Positions 54,389 through 62,626 of a stretch of DNA of 64,000 nt are shown here, one piece after another. The notes beneath the pieces are model-generated. The model had not been told where the DNA came from. It saw nothing but the letters and a program-made list of their open reading frames with translations, and did no database searches. Every line of letters starts with the position of its first letter. The first letter of the stretch is position 1. The translations under genes were made by a program, and so were the position numbers. The stretch spans positions 69,501-133,500 of the forward strand of contig CP097899.1 of assembly GCA_023639215.1 (NCBI GenBank). The letters run 5' to 3'. This DNA is from Candidatus Pristimantibacillus lignocellulolyticus (GTDB taxonomy: Bacteria > Bacillota > Bacilli > Paenibacillales > Paenibacillaceae).

Positions 54389-55339
54389 TTATCCACGCTT
54401 ATTGCTACCGGTAATAACCAACTCATCTACATAAGGCGCAACTCGATTCATCAATCGGCGACCTTTGTGATGTTCTTCACCATCTTTATTCGTAAAACTG
54501 AAATGACTTTCAAGATTATCTAATCGATAATTCGATGTGTAGAACGTCGGTTTACGATCCATCCGGTAGTTGAGAATAGCACCAAGTACATGATCTCGCG
54601 CCCATGGATTTAGATTCTCTGCACCTATATCATCAAAAACGAGTAGATCAGTTTCTTTCATCAAATCTACTGTTTCTTTCAGCTTAGCAGGCTCATGCAT
54701 TAATACTTTCAAATCTTCAACGAAATCTGGCATATAGACAATAACACCAGAGTAGCCGGATTTGGCTAACTCTTGCAATGCATAACACATTAGATACGTT
54801 TTTCCTACACCAAAGTCACCTGCAAGAAAAAGTCCTTTATGGGAAAGACCTTCTGCTTTTGTTCGATCAATATATTTCAACAAAGAGCCTACAACTTTTG
54901 CTCTTTCTAAATCTTTGCCTAAAATTTCGTCAGCGGAATACTGACGTTTTAAAGCTTTATCATCGATATAGAAACTGCGAATTCGATTACGAACTAATTC
55001 CTCATGCTGAGATGCTCTTAGCTTCTTACATCCTACTTTTCTATCAATAAGATGAGTTTCACCGTTAATTTCTTCAGTTTGTAGTAATGTATAGTGTCCT
55101 GTAAAATCATTCGGACAAAGATCAAGCCCAGGACATTGACTACAATTACGATACTCAGTAACATACTGATGTACTCGATTCAAATTGACTTTAATGGCAT
55201 AATCGGTGATATTCGGATTCTTTTCTCTCAAAGCGATCACAAGTGGATCTTGCATTAGTTCCGCTTGTTTCTGCTGAGCTAATCGAAGCATGTCTTGTCC
55301 GCTCGGCCAAGCTTTTAGTAGATCTCCTAGAGATTCCAT
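54389..55339 (-). CDS. dnaI: Primosomal protein DnaI (helicase loader)
   Basis: This protein loads the replicative helicase DnaC. The 316-residue protein has an N-terminal helicase-binding domain with a zinc-type cluster (YRNCSQCPGLDLCPND) and a C-terminal AAA+ domain with Walker A GDFGVGKTYL, Walker B LLVFDDIGAE and a sensor region YTSNYRLDNLE. ATG at 55339 is 8 bases after GAGG; the GTG at 55348 overlaps that site. It follows dnaB by 24 bases. Confidence 0.95.
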   Translation of the reverse strand: MESLGDLLKAWPSGQDMLRLAQQKQAELMQDPLVIALREKNPNITDYAIKVNLNRVHQYVTEYRNCSQCPGLDLCPNDFTGHYTLLQTEEINGETHLIDRKVGCKKLRASQHEELVRNRIRSFYIDDKALKRQYSADEILGKDLERAKVVGSLLKYIDRTKAEGLSHKGLFLAGDFGVGKTYLMCYALQELAKSGYSGVIVYMPDFVEDLKVLMHEPAKLKETVDLMKETDLLVFDDIGAENLNPWARDHVLGAILNYRMDRKPTFYTSNYRLDNLESHFSFTNKDGEEHHKGRRLMNRVAPYVDELVITGSNKRG

Positions 55340-55363
55340 CTGATTCACCTCTTTCTTATCGCA

Positions 55364-56932
55364 TTAAGGTTGCTGATCGAATTTACGAGCTAATTGACGA
55401 AGTTCTTCAAGCTCTTCTGCTGAAATTTGACCATTCGCAACTTGCTCATTACTGATCGTTGGTATGACTGGTTTTTGTCTGTTCGTACTTCTACCTCGAT
55501 TATTTCCGTAACTTGTTGGACGATTAGCCGTAGCTTGATTGCTTCGTCCAATACTACTGCTTGATTGATAAGAATCTTCTTTACGGCGCACAATATCTTT
55601 CTCAAGTTGATCTTGGTCCCGAACGTATTGTACAGCTTTCTCGTAACTATCGATTCCTTTCATCAACATATTCGACGCAATCGAATCTAGATATGCTTTC
55701 GTCACTCTACCGGAATCATTCATACCGATGCCATAATGTATCAATACATTAATAACTGGTGGCGCTAATTTATAATGAAGATCAATACGTTCAAATACAT
55801 TCAATATCCAATCTGGAACTGAACCAGGGAAATATCTCTTCAAAAATTGAATATGTGGCTCATTGCGCATTAGTGCATTGTACTGATTAATATCACAATA
55901 ATTAGCAAGCAACTTCGGAACTGGCAAGAAGAACTGCTCGTCCACATCGAATTCTGGTTCATCATGTTGTTCATTCGATTGATGTTCTTGTGTTTGTTCA
56001 TCTTGATACATCGTAGTTTGAGCAAGCTTTCTATCTCGTGCTTCCTCATGCTTCTTATCTTGACGGAAAAATTGAACAGCTAAACGTTGTAACTGATCAA
56101 AATCTAGTTCTCCACTAATATCAAATACACCATCTTCATCTAAAAGACGGGATACTTGTGTTATAGCAAGTTCATACTTATAAGCTACATAATTAATTTG
56201 AGCAAGTTGCTCTGGATGAGTCCTTAATTGCTCTACAAAATAACGATTATTAGAATTTCGCGGGAAACGAATTGAAATCTCAGAATAAGAATAACCCGCT
56301 GATGCATTTTGAATGACTGGTCCAGTTGCTCTAGCAGGTGCAACCTCTAACAATGCTTGATCCAGTTCATCGTCGACAATATGAGCATTAAGCTTAAATA
56401 TTTCATAGAAAGGTACTGATATATTAACCTTTGTTTCTTGACCAACACTTACTTCCTCTGGTAGTGGAGCATACATTTGCTCACGAATATCAATAACGGC
56501 ATATTTGCCTAATTTATCACGTAACAACATCGTTAAATGAATATTTTCGAAAAATTCATTAGGAGGTAATGGACAAGCAAGCTCATATTCATATATATAA
56601 TCATCTTGCTCTTCTTTCATAAATCTTGAACTTTGCAGCAGACCAATGGCTTCTAGCTTTGAAAGCTGTTCAAGTAAATATGTTCGGCTCTTATCATTGA
56701 GTGCAAGTCCTAAGCCTAGAAGCAATCTACGATGAGGCTCTATTGGAGAGTATCCTGTCTTTCCTTCCGGTACAATCATACATAATTGCTCATAAAGTGA
56801 AATAGCAAACGCACCGACTAAAGGTTTATAAATTAATGAAAGCATCCGATAATCTACTGTACTTAATGAGAAATCACGATAACAATAATATTGGTGATGC
56901 TCTGTAAATTCAAATAAATGCTGGATCCGCAT
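55364..56932 (-). CDS. dnaB: Replication initiation and membrane attachment protein DnaB
   Basis: This Firmicute primosome protein acts with DnaD and DnaI at replication start. The 522-residue protein has an N-terminal winged-helix domain (VDYRMLSLIYKPLVGAFAIS) and two DnaB/DnaD-type helical regions, the second around LNVFERIDLHYKLAPPVINVLI with the YxxxI-like motif. A long Gln/Asn/Ser-rich C-terminal tail follows. In most Bacillales nrdR precedes it; here the upstream neighbour is yuiB, so the replication cluster is broken or begins here. Confidence 0.93.
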   Translation of the reverse strand: MRIQHLFEFTEHHQYYCYRDFSLSTVDYRMLSLIYKPLVGAFAISLYEQLCMIVPEGKTGYSPIEPHRRLLLGLGLALNDKSRTYLLEQLSKLEAIGLLQSSRFMKEEQDDYIYEYELACPLPPNEFFENIHLTMLLRDKLGKYAVIDIREQMYAPLPEEVSVGQETKVNISVPFYEIFKLNAHIVDDELDQALLEVAPARATGPVIQNASAGYSYSEISIRFPRNSNNRYFVEQLRTHPEQLAQINYVAYKYELAITQVSRLLDEDGVFDISGELDFDQLQRLAVQFFRQDKKHEEARDRKLAQTTMYQDEQTQEHQSNEQHDEPEFDVDEQFFLPVPKLLANYCDINQYNALMRNEPHIQFLKRYFPGSVPDWILNVFERIDLHYKLAPPVINVLIHYGIGMNDSGRVTKAYLDSIASNMLMKGIDSYEKAVQYVRDQDQLEKDIVRRKEDSYQSSSSIGRSNQATANRPTSYGNNRGRSTNRQKPVIPTISNEQVANGQISAEELEELRQLARKFDQQP

Positions 56933-57136
56933 TAAATCGACTCCATCCCTGACAATCTTCCTTCTATTCTATCATAAAACTACTTCTTTCGTATGTTCGA
57001 AAAACTGGGTTCTCTATATATATTTCTCCAAATCGTGAAAGACATACTATCACCGCAAAGACACTATTTTTATGGTCTATTGCATCTTTTTCGCTATATC
57101 TCGCTGCATTAACACTATTTTTAAGGTATATCCTCT

Positions 57137-57169
57137 ATTAAAAACAAAACCCCCTCAAAAATGAGGGGG
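57137..57169 (-). terminator. Terminator of the yuiB-like gene
   Basis: The arms CCCCCTCA and TGAGGGGG around AAAA are followed on the minus strand by TTTTGTTTTT. Confidence 0.9.
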
Positions 57170-57176
57170 ATAATGA

Positions 57177-57467
57177 TTAGAACATTCTAAATCCGCTTTT
57201 GCGAAGAGCTCTCATCGTTGTGCCACTTAATAATGCACCCGCAATAGCTCCAATAACAGGAATGAAGTCGATCACTGTATAGTTACTGATGACATCAATT
57301 AGTTTCTCATCATTGCCACCCCAAGGCGCCCATATAGCTAGCACGATAATGATTGCGATAATAAAATATGTTGGAAACCATGTCGTTTTCACAAGCATAT
57401 TTATTACAAAGCCAATACCAAATGCCATTACTAGAAAAAGCATAGTCGCTATTATAATTTGAAGCAC
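57177..57467 (-). CDS. yuiB: YuiB-like membrane protein
   Basis: The 96-residue protein has three hydrophobic segments and the sequence KTTWFPTYFIIAIIIVLAIW, then PVIGAIAGALLSGTTMRALR. It fits the YuiB family, whose gene in B. subtilis lies near yumB and yumC, as here. Function unknown. Good ribosome site (AAGGAGG) upstream, terminator after it. Confidence 0.78.
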   Translation of the reverse strand: MLQIIIATMLFLVMAFGIGFVINMLVKTTWFPTYFIIAIIIVLAIWAPWGGNDEKLIDVISNYTVIDFIPVIGAIAGALLSGTTMRALRKSGFRMF

Positions 57468-57653
57468 AGTAAATGTCCTCCTTCAAGAGATATGTATTAT
57501 ATGTAATATTACTGTCATTAGTGTAAAGAATGATCACATGAAAGTCAATTAGGACAAGGTTTTTGTCACAAGTATGACATTTGCTCCTTTACCATTGATT
57601 AGGCTACAATAACAGTATAACTTAACCATAATCGAAAAGGAGTACTATATACG

Positions 57654-58400
57654 ATGAGTGAAGTAGCACAAACGCTTGAGGGTTGGTATGCATTGCATGA
57701 TTTCCGTACTATTGATTGGACAGCATGGAGATTGGCTGATGAAGGTGAACGCAGTAAAGCGATTGCAGAATTGAACGAATTTCTAGCACAATGGTCATCA
57801 GTAAGTGAAGCTCGTACCGGCAGCACTGTTGTATATTCTATTGTAGGTCAAAAAGCTGATCTTGTGTTTATGCATTTGCGTGAAACACTTGAAGATTTAA
57901 ATGAAATTGAAACGGCATTCAATAAAACAAGCTTCGCTTCATTTACATATAGTGTTTATTCTTATGTAAGCGTTGTTGAGCTAAGTAACTATATGGGACA
58001 TTCTACAGGCGACCCTATGGATAATCCTGAACTAGCTGCTCGCTTGAAGCCTGCGCTACCAAATGCGAAACACATTTGCTTCTATCCAATGAACAAACTC
58101 CGCAGTGGTGCAGATAATTGGTATATGCTTAGTATGGACGAGCGTAAAACTCTTATGCGTAGCCATGGTATGATTGGTCGTACTTACGCTGGTAAAGTTA
58201 AACAAATTATTACCGGTTCTGTTGGCTTTGATAATTGGGAATGGGGCGTTACATTATTTGCTGATGATCCACTACAATTCAAGAAACTTGTATATGAAAT
58301 GCGTTTTGATGAAGTAAGTGCGCGCTATGGCGAGTTCGGTGACTTCTATGTTGGGAATCAACTAGACACAGACAAGTGGCAAGCTTTACTCTCCATTTAA
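57654..58400 (+). CDS. hemQ: Coproheme decarboxylase HemQ (ChdC)
   Basis: This enzyme makes heme b from coproheme in the Gram-positive coproporphyrin-dependent route. The 248-residue chlorite-dismutase-like protein has the catalytic tyrosine Tyr144 in CFYPMNKLR and the proximal heme ligand His171 in LMRSHGMIGRTY; the C-terminus shows GSVGFDNWEWGVTLF. It stands alone with a B-type repeat just after the stop, then a terminator. ATG at 57654 after an AAGGAG site. Confidence 0.95.
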   Translation: MSEVAQTLEGWYALHDFRTIDWTAWRLADEGERSKAIAELNEFLAQWSSVSEARTGSTVVYSIVGQKADLVFMHLRETLEDLNEIETAFNKTSFASFTYSVYSYVSVVELSNYMGHSTGDPMDNPELAARLKPALPNAKHICFYPMNKLRSGADNWYMLSMDERKTLMRSHGMIGRTYAGKVKQIITGSVGFDNWEWGVTLFADDPLQFKKLVYEMRFDEVSARYGEFGDFYVGNQLDTDKWQALLSI

Positions 58401-58402
58401 GA

Positions 58403-58640
58403 GAGGTAGTTCATAAAGCGGACTTTGATAACGATGTTTGACTTCGTAGGTTATTCGACATCGAAGATGAAGCGAACTTGGGAAGTCTAGCGTAAGCTTA
58501 CGATGTATGTTTCTTAAAGAAACATTGTAGGTACGCGTGTACCAATAACGTACACTTGCGTTTCCTCCTTCCTCAAGTAACGCTTCATCTTCTCGGCTCT
58601 GAAAGCCCGCTTTTTGAACCTTCATTGGAATTTGGTAGTT
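58403..58640. repeat. Nested-palindrome repeat (B-type) after hemQ
   Basis: A long inverted B-type unit: TTCATAAAGCGGACTTTG at the left and CCCGCTTTTTGAACC at the right. Middle stem GAAGATGAAGCG/CGCTTCATCTTC, apical stem GTGTAC/GTACAC around loop CAATAAC. An extra stem-loop of about 40 bases (58488-58530) is inserted. It begins 6 bases after the hemQ stop. Confidence 0.85.
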
Positions 58641-58667
58641 CATAAAGCTACACACATAATATTACAC

Positions 58668-58709
58668 AAGCAGACCAAACAGTCGTAACGCTGTCTGGTC
58701 TGCTTTTTT
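58668..58709 (+). terminator. Terminator downstream of hemQ
   Basis: The arms AAGCAGACCAAACAG and CTGTCTGGTCTGCTT pair with one mismatch and are followed by TTTTTT. They lie about 270 bases after the hemQ stop, beyond the repeat. Confidence 0.9.
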
Positions 58710-58780
58710 GATGCAACATTTTACATATCCCTATCGTTTTAATGGTAATTACTACCTATTAAAACAATTGGGAGGAAATC

Positions 58781-59137
58781 ATGAAGCGATTATTTCTTAT
58801 TATTAGCTTACTGTTACTCTTATTACTCATCGGATGTTCGAAACAATTAAATCTTAATAATAGCGCACAAGAGTACTTAACCGACAATTCATTTTTGGCC
58901 CAGAAAATCGCTTGGGATAGTCTTACTGAAGGAGAAGTTAAATCAATTCTCCCACAGGCGATGGTGACTGTTGCAAAAGTAGAAACCTCAACGATTCCTC
59001 TACAAATCGAAAATACGAATCCAACAAATGTATATAAAGTAACGTATAGCACTATAATGGATGCGCTGTTAGGTCCGATTGGGATCTACGTAGATGTTGA
59101 AACTGCTGAGATTGTTGGATATGATGTTAGGCATTAA
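58781..59137 (+). CDS. Small lipoprotein of unknown function
   Basis: The 118-residue protein has a type II signal (LLLLLLIGCSKQLN, lipid-modified Cys about residue 19). The mature ~95 residues include VKSILPQAMVTVAKVE and end in a beta-strand-rich part (NVYKVTYSTIMDALLGPIGIYVDVETAEIVGYD), resembling a small PepSY-like or YpmB-like fold. No family is assigned. ATG with GGGAGG upstream, terminator after it. Confidence 0.75.
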   Translation: MKRLFLIISLLLLLLLIGCSKQLNLNNSAQEYLTDNSFLAQKIAWDSLTEGEVKSILPQAMVTVAKVETSTIPLQIENTNPTNVYKVTYSTIMDALLGPIGIYVDVETAEIVGYDVRH

Positions 59138-59149
59138 GTCCATAGAAAC

Positions 59150-59185
59150 AAAAAGATGAGTAGTCTAATGACTACTCATCTTTTT
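59150..59185. terminator. Bidirectional terminator overlapping the end of the 95-residue gene
   Basis: The perfect 15-bp arms AAAAAGATGAGTAGT and ACTACTCATCTTTTT pair around CTAATG. Confidence 0.9.
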
Positions 59186-59459
59186 CATCTTCCTCATCTA
59201 AAGCAGCAAGTTCAGCTTGTAGAGCTGCGATTCGCTTCTCTTCAAGATATTGCGCTGTCGCCGCGTCTCGAGCGCGGCCTTTATCTTTCAATCGCTCAAT
59301 CGCAGGTTGAATGAGCAAATCAACTTCTTTTTGCACCGTATAGGATAGATCATGACGCATTTGCGATTCAAGATAAGATCCTACTTCCATTAATGCGTTA
59401 TAACGATCTAACTCATCTCGAGTTAATAACCCTCTAACTTGCACACTACAATGTCTCAT
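59172..59459 (-). CDS. Hypothetical protein coupled to the NADH dehydrogenase gene
   Basis: The 95-residue protein is helical and highly charged: MRHCSVQVRGLLTRDELDRY, then a basic middle and an acidic tail LAALDEEDEKDE. Its ATG shares a base with the stop of the upstream NDH-2 gene (TAATG), so translational coupling is likely. No family recognised. A longer frame reaching to 59543 would overlap NDH-2 and lacks a ribosome site. Confidence 0.7.
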   Translation of the reverse strand: MRHCSVQVRGLLTRDELDRYNALMEVGSYLESQMRHDLSYTVQKEVDLLIQPAIERLKDKGRARDAATAQYLEEKRIAALQAELAALDEEDEKDE

Positions 59460-60652
59460 TATAGAAATTTCCCTTTTTTCAACACAAGTGGCACGCCACC
59501 GATAATAAATAAGTAACGAATATCTATCATTTTTTTCAACCAAGCAGCTTTACGTCCTCTGTACTTTTTACCGAACGCAAGGCCAATCGCTTCTCCCTTA
59601 CCAAGTGAAGCAACAGTACCTTTATTGCTGAATTCGAATGTTTTCATGTTTTGATTACGAATCGAAGCTACAAGATTGTGTGCACAGACAACACCTTGTT
59701 GCATCGCAATTTGTGCTGTTGGTGGATAAGGACGACCTTCCTCATTGAACATTAATGAATTGTCGCCTAGCACGTAAATATTTTCTGTACCTGGACTACG
59801 TAAATATTCATCCACTTTCACACGGCCACGCATCGTTTCAAAACCAGCTTCTTCGATAAGACGATTCCCGCGAATACCACCAGTCCAAATAACGGTTGCA
59901 GACTTGATTTCTTCGCCTTCGCCAACGACTACACCTTCTGATGTACACTCTTTGATAGCTGTACCAATACGGAACGTAACACCTTTCTTACGAAGCACTT
60001 CCATTCCATATTCAACTAACTCCGGATCAAATCCAGGTAATGCTGTTGGAGCCGCCTCTACATTGTAGATTTTCACAAGTGTAGGGTCGACATCATAGAA
60101 CTTGCAAAGTTCTGGTATGCGATCGGATAATTCACCAACAAATTCGATTCCAGTAAATCCAGCACCACCAACAACAAATGTTAAGTAATCAAGGCGATGT
60201 GGTTCACGTTTGTATCGAGCAAATTGATATTCAATATGTTCACGAATAAGGCGAACAGAGTTGATACTACGAATGTTCATAGCATTTTCTGCTAAACCAG
60301 GTATACCAAATGTTTCTGGCTCCCCACCAAGACCGATAACTAAGTAGTCATATGAAAGTGTGCCGTCCTCTAAAATAACTTTTTTATCTTGAGGTCGAAT
60401 TTGCACGACAGTAGATTTAACAAAATCAATTTTGAACTCATCTATTAATCGAGAAATATTCACTCGAGCATTTTCAGGTTTATCCGTCCCTGCTGCAGGC
60501 ATGTGCAGATGCGTAGTGAAATAGTGATAGTCATGTTTATTAACAAGAGTAACATCAGCTTCATTATAATTAAGTTCTTTTTGTAGACGTAACGCGGTAA
60601 GGATACCACCATATCCTGCACCGAGGATTACTATTTTCGGTATGTTACTCAT
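59459..60652 (-). CDS. Type II NADH dehydrogenase (YumB/Ndh-like)
   Basis: This single-subunit FAD enzyme moves electrons from NADH to menaquinone at the membrane. The 397-residue protein has the FAD site KIVILGAGYGGILTAL, the NAD site FVVGGAGFTGIEFVGEL, the second FAD motif VYVLGDNS (as IYVLGDNSLMF) and the quinone-site region YPPTAQIAMQQG, plus an amphipathic C-terminus. Resembles B. subtilis YumB/Ndh. ATG at 60652. Confidence 0.93.
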   Translation of the reverse strand: MSNIPKIVILGAGYGGILTALRLQKELNYNEADVTLVNKHDYHYFTTHLHMPAAGTDKPENARVNISRLIDEFKIDFVKSTVVQIRPQDKKVILEDGTLSYDYLVIGLGGEPETFGIPGLAENAMNIRSINSVRLIREHIEYQFARYKREPHRLDYLTFVVGGAGFTGIEFVGELSDRIPELCKFYDVDPTLVKIYNVEAAPTALPGFDPELVEYGMEVLRKKGVTFRIGTAIKECTSEGVVVGEGEEIKSATVIWTGGIRGNRLIEEAGFETMRGRVKVDEYLRSPGTENIYVLGDNSLMFNEEGRPYPPTAQIAMQQGVVCAHNLVASIRNQNMKTFEFSNKGTVASLGKGEAIGLAFGKKYRGRKAAWLKKMIDIRYLFIIGGVPLVLKKGKFL

Positions 60653-60796
60653 CGTAGAATCCCATCCATTCCATTATCTGTATTTAGTATGCTCCACTAT
60701 ATGTGCATGTTCGACATTTTCTATTTGTTCTGTTGTCGACATCAATTAACTAATAGTTCTAACTTATGATTACATAAGCTTAGTCTTCCACATATG

Positions 60797-60827
60797 TAAA
60801 AAATAACACAGTCGTTTGTTGTGTTAT
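60797..60827 (-). terminator. Inverted repeat with T tract in the NDH-2 leader region
   Basis: ATAACACA-N9-TGTGTTAT is a perfect dyad (60803-60827) followed on the minus strand by TTTTTT, the form of a weak intrinsic terminator or attenuator about 150 bases upstream of NDH-2. It could also be a protein-binding dyad. In the rest of the gap 60653-61095 I see nothing else. Confidence 0.45.
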
Positions 60828-61095
60828 GAAAAAAATCATATATAGGTAAAAGCTAACTCTAATACGTATCTATTTATTATTTTCAACGCAAGATATAAGA
60901 GTCGTTATGCTTCCATTTGTTATATACATCAGACATATTACAGAGTTTCATAACAATTTTCAAGAGCACATTATACGAAAAAGTTCGGCATAGTGCACAA
61001 TTCCGTGAAGTTCATTTTCATAACCTCATTCCTTTATTCGCGAATTTTGCTTATAATAAGAAAGAATATGAAAAATAGATATATGGAGGTAAATC

Positions 61096-62097
61096 ATGAC
61101 TAATACAGCAAGTCAAACAGATGCAGTAGATATATTAATCATCGGCGGTGGTCCAGCTGGTATGTTTGCCGCTTTTTATGGCGGTATGCGTCACGCATCT
61201 GTGAAAATAATTGAAAGTATGCCTCAGTTAGGTGGTCAATTGGCTGCCCTATATCCTGAGAAATATATCTACGATATTGCAGGCTTCCCTAAAGTAACTG
61301 CTCAAGAAATCGTTGATCGTCTTAAAGAACAACTTTCTCTATTTACTCAAGAAGTATGTTTGGAAGAAAAAGTTACTAATGTGAAGAAGCTTGATGAGCG
61401 TCTTTTCGAAGTAACAACAGATCGTGGAACACATTTAGCTAAATCAGTTATTATTACTGCTGGCGTAGGTGCATTCTCTCCTCGCCGCCTTGAACTTGAT
61501 AATGCTATGAAGTTCGAAAAAACGAACTTGCATTATTTCGTTGGAGATCTTCAACGATTCAAAGATCAAAATGTACTTATAAGTGGTGGCGGTGATTCTG
61601 CAGTTGACTGGTCTCTAATGCTTGAGCCAATCGCAAAAAGCGTAACGCTTGTTCACCGTCGTGATAAATTCAGAGCACATGAGCATAGTGTAGAACAATT
61701 AATGAACTCATCTGTTAAAATAATTACACCTACTGAAATCACTGCACTTACAGGTGACGAAAGTATCACTAGCGTAACGCTAACCGATGTGAAAACAAAT
61801 GAAACGACTGAAATTCCTGTTGATGCAGTCATCGTTAACTTCGGTTTCATTTCTTCACTAGGTCCGATTGCTGAGTGGGGTATCGAAATCGAAAAAGGAT
61901 CCATTCTAGTTGATACACGAATGGAAACTAATATTCCAGGTATTTTCGCTGCAGGAGATATTACAACTTACCCAGGGAAATTAAAACTTATTGCTGTTGG
62001 TTTTGGTGAAGCTCCTACTGCGATTAACAACGCAAAAGTATATGTTGATCCGACTGCTAAGCTTTCTCCAGGTCATAGTAGTAATATGAAATTATAA
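61096..62097 (+). CDS. yumC: Ferredoxin/flavodoxin-NADP reductase, thioredoxin-reductase-like
   Basis: The 333-residue flavoprotein shows FAD motif IIGGGPAGMFAAFYGG, NADPH motif ISGGGDSAVDWSL and the C-terminal GIFAAGDITTYPGKLKLIAVG, with no CxxC redox pair, so it is a ferredoxin-NADP reductase of the YumC type rather than a thioredoxin reductase. ATG at 61096 with TGGAGG upstream; strong terminator after it. Confidence 0.95.
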   Translation: MTNTASQTDAVDILIIGGGPAGMFAAFYGGMRHASVKIIESMPQLGGQLAALYPEKYIYDIAGFPKVTAQEIVDRLKEQLSLFTQEVCLEEKVTNVKKLDERLFEVTTDRGTHLAKSVIITAGVGAFSPRRLELDNAMKFEKTNLHYFVGDLQRFKDQNVLISGGGDSAVDWSLMLEPIAKSVTLVHRRDKFRAHEHSVEQLMNSSVKIITPTEITALTGDESITSVTLTDVKTNETTEIPVDAVIVNFGFISSLGPIAEWGIEIEKGSILVDTRMETNIPGIFAAGDITTYPGKLKLIAVGFGEAPTAINNAKVYVDPTAKLSPGHSSNMKL

Positions 62098-62099
62098 AC

Positions 62100-62143
62100 A
62101 AAAGGTCGCAGTTTCCACTTTCGTAGAAACTGCGACCTTTTTA
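62100..62143 (+). terminator. Terminator of yumC
   Basis: The perfect arms AAAAGGTCGCAGTTTC and GAAACTGCGACCTTTT are followed by a T tract. Confidence 0.95.
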
Positions 62144-62232
62144 CTACTGAATCTATAGTTATCTATTTGGCTTATCTACCAACAAGATGAAGTGCAATGT
62201 ATAATTAGTACGAAGAAATGGTAATGTTGTTG

Positions 62233-62376
62233 CTACGCTGAATACTGTTGTTCTGGAAGAATAATCCCTCGTAGTTGTAGTTCAAATGCAAGCATTTGAA
62301 TAAATTCACGGTCACATTGATAGTGTATCGCTTGAAGATACGTATCAATCAATAATTCATTTGAAAGCAATTTCAC
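62233..62376 (-). CDS. sda: Sporulation checkpoint protein Sda
   Basis: This inhibitor of the sporulation kinase KinA blocks sporulation while replication is under way. The 47-residue protein reads MKLLSNELLIDTYLQAI, then REFIQMLAFELQLRG, matching the two-helix hairpin of B. subtilis Sda (LSDELLIESY, NRDFIELIENEI). GTG start at 62376 with GGGAGGTGG upstream. Several DnaA-box-like sites lie just upstream, as in B. subtilis, where DnaA activates sda. Confidence 0.88.
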   Translation of the reverse strand: MKLLSNELLIDTYLQAIHYQCDREFIQMLAFELQLRGIILPEQQYSA

Positions 62377-62408
62377 TAAAACCACCTCCCAAAATTTGGA
62401 TTAGTTTT

Positions 62409-62437
62409 ATCCTACCATTTCATACCATATCCGACAA
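62409..62437 (-). promoter_or_regulatory. Candidate promoter of sda
   Basis: TTGTCG (62437-62432) and TAGGAT (62414-62409) have a 17-base spacer, 33 bases before the sda start. Confidence 0.5.
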
Positions 62438-62461
62438 TAGTCGCTATTATCAACAATATAT

Positions 62462-62545
62462 TGTGGATATGTTGTTGATTGTTTGTGTATATCAGTCAAA
62501 TTATCCCTATTCTCGCATGGGATAATGTGGATACAGTTATCCACA
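62462..62545. promoter_or_regulatory. DnaA-box cluster upstream of sda
   Basis: A perfect DnaA box TTATCCACA lies at 62537-62545. One-mismatch boxes lie inverted at 62526-62534 (TGTGGATAC) and 62462-62470 (TGTGGATAT). All are within 170 bases upstream of sda. Confidence 0.8.
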
Positions 62546-62626
62546 GCCTATTAATCTAGTAAATTCATAAAAAACTTTAATAGCTATTAATTTTTCATTA
62601 ATTTTATATATCAGTCTATTAACCTA

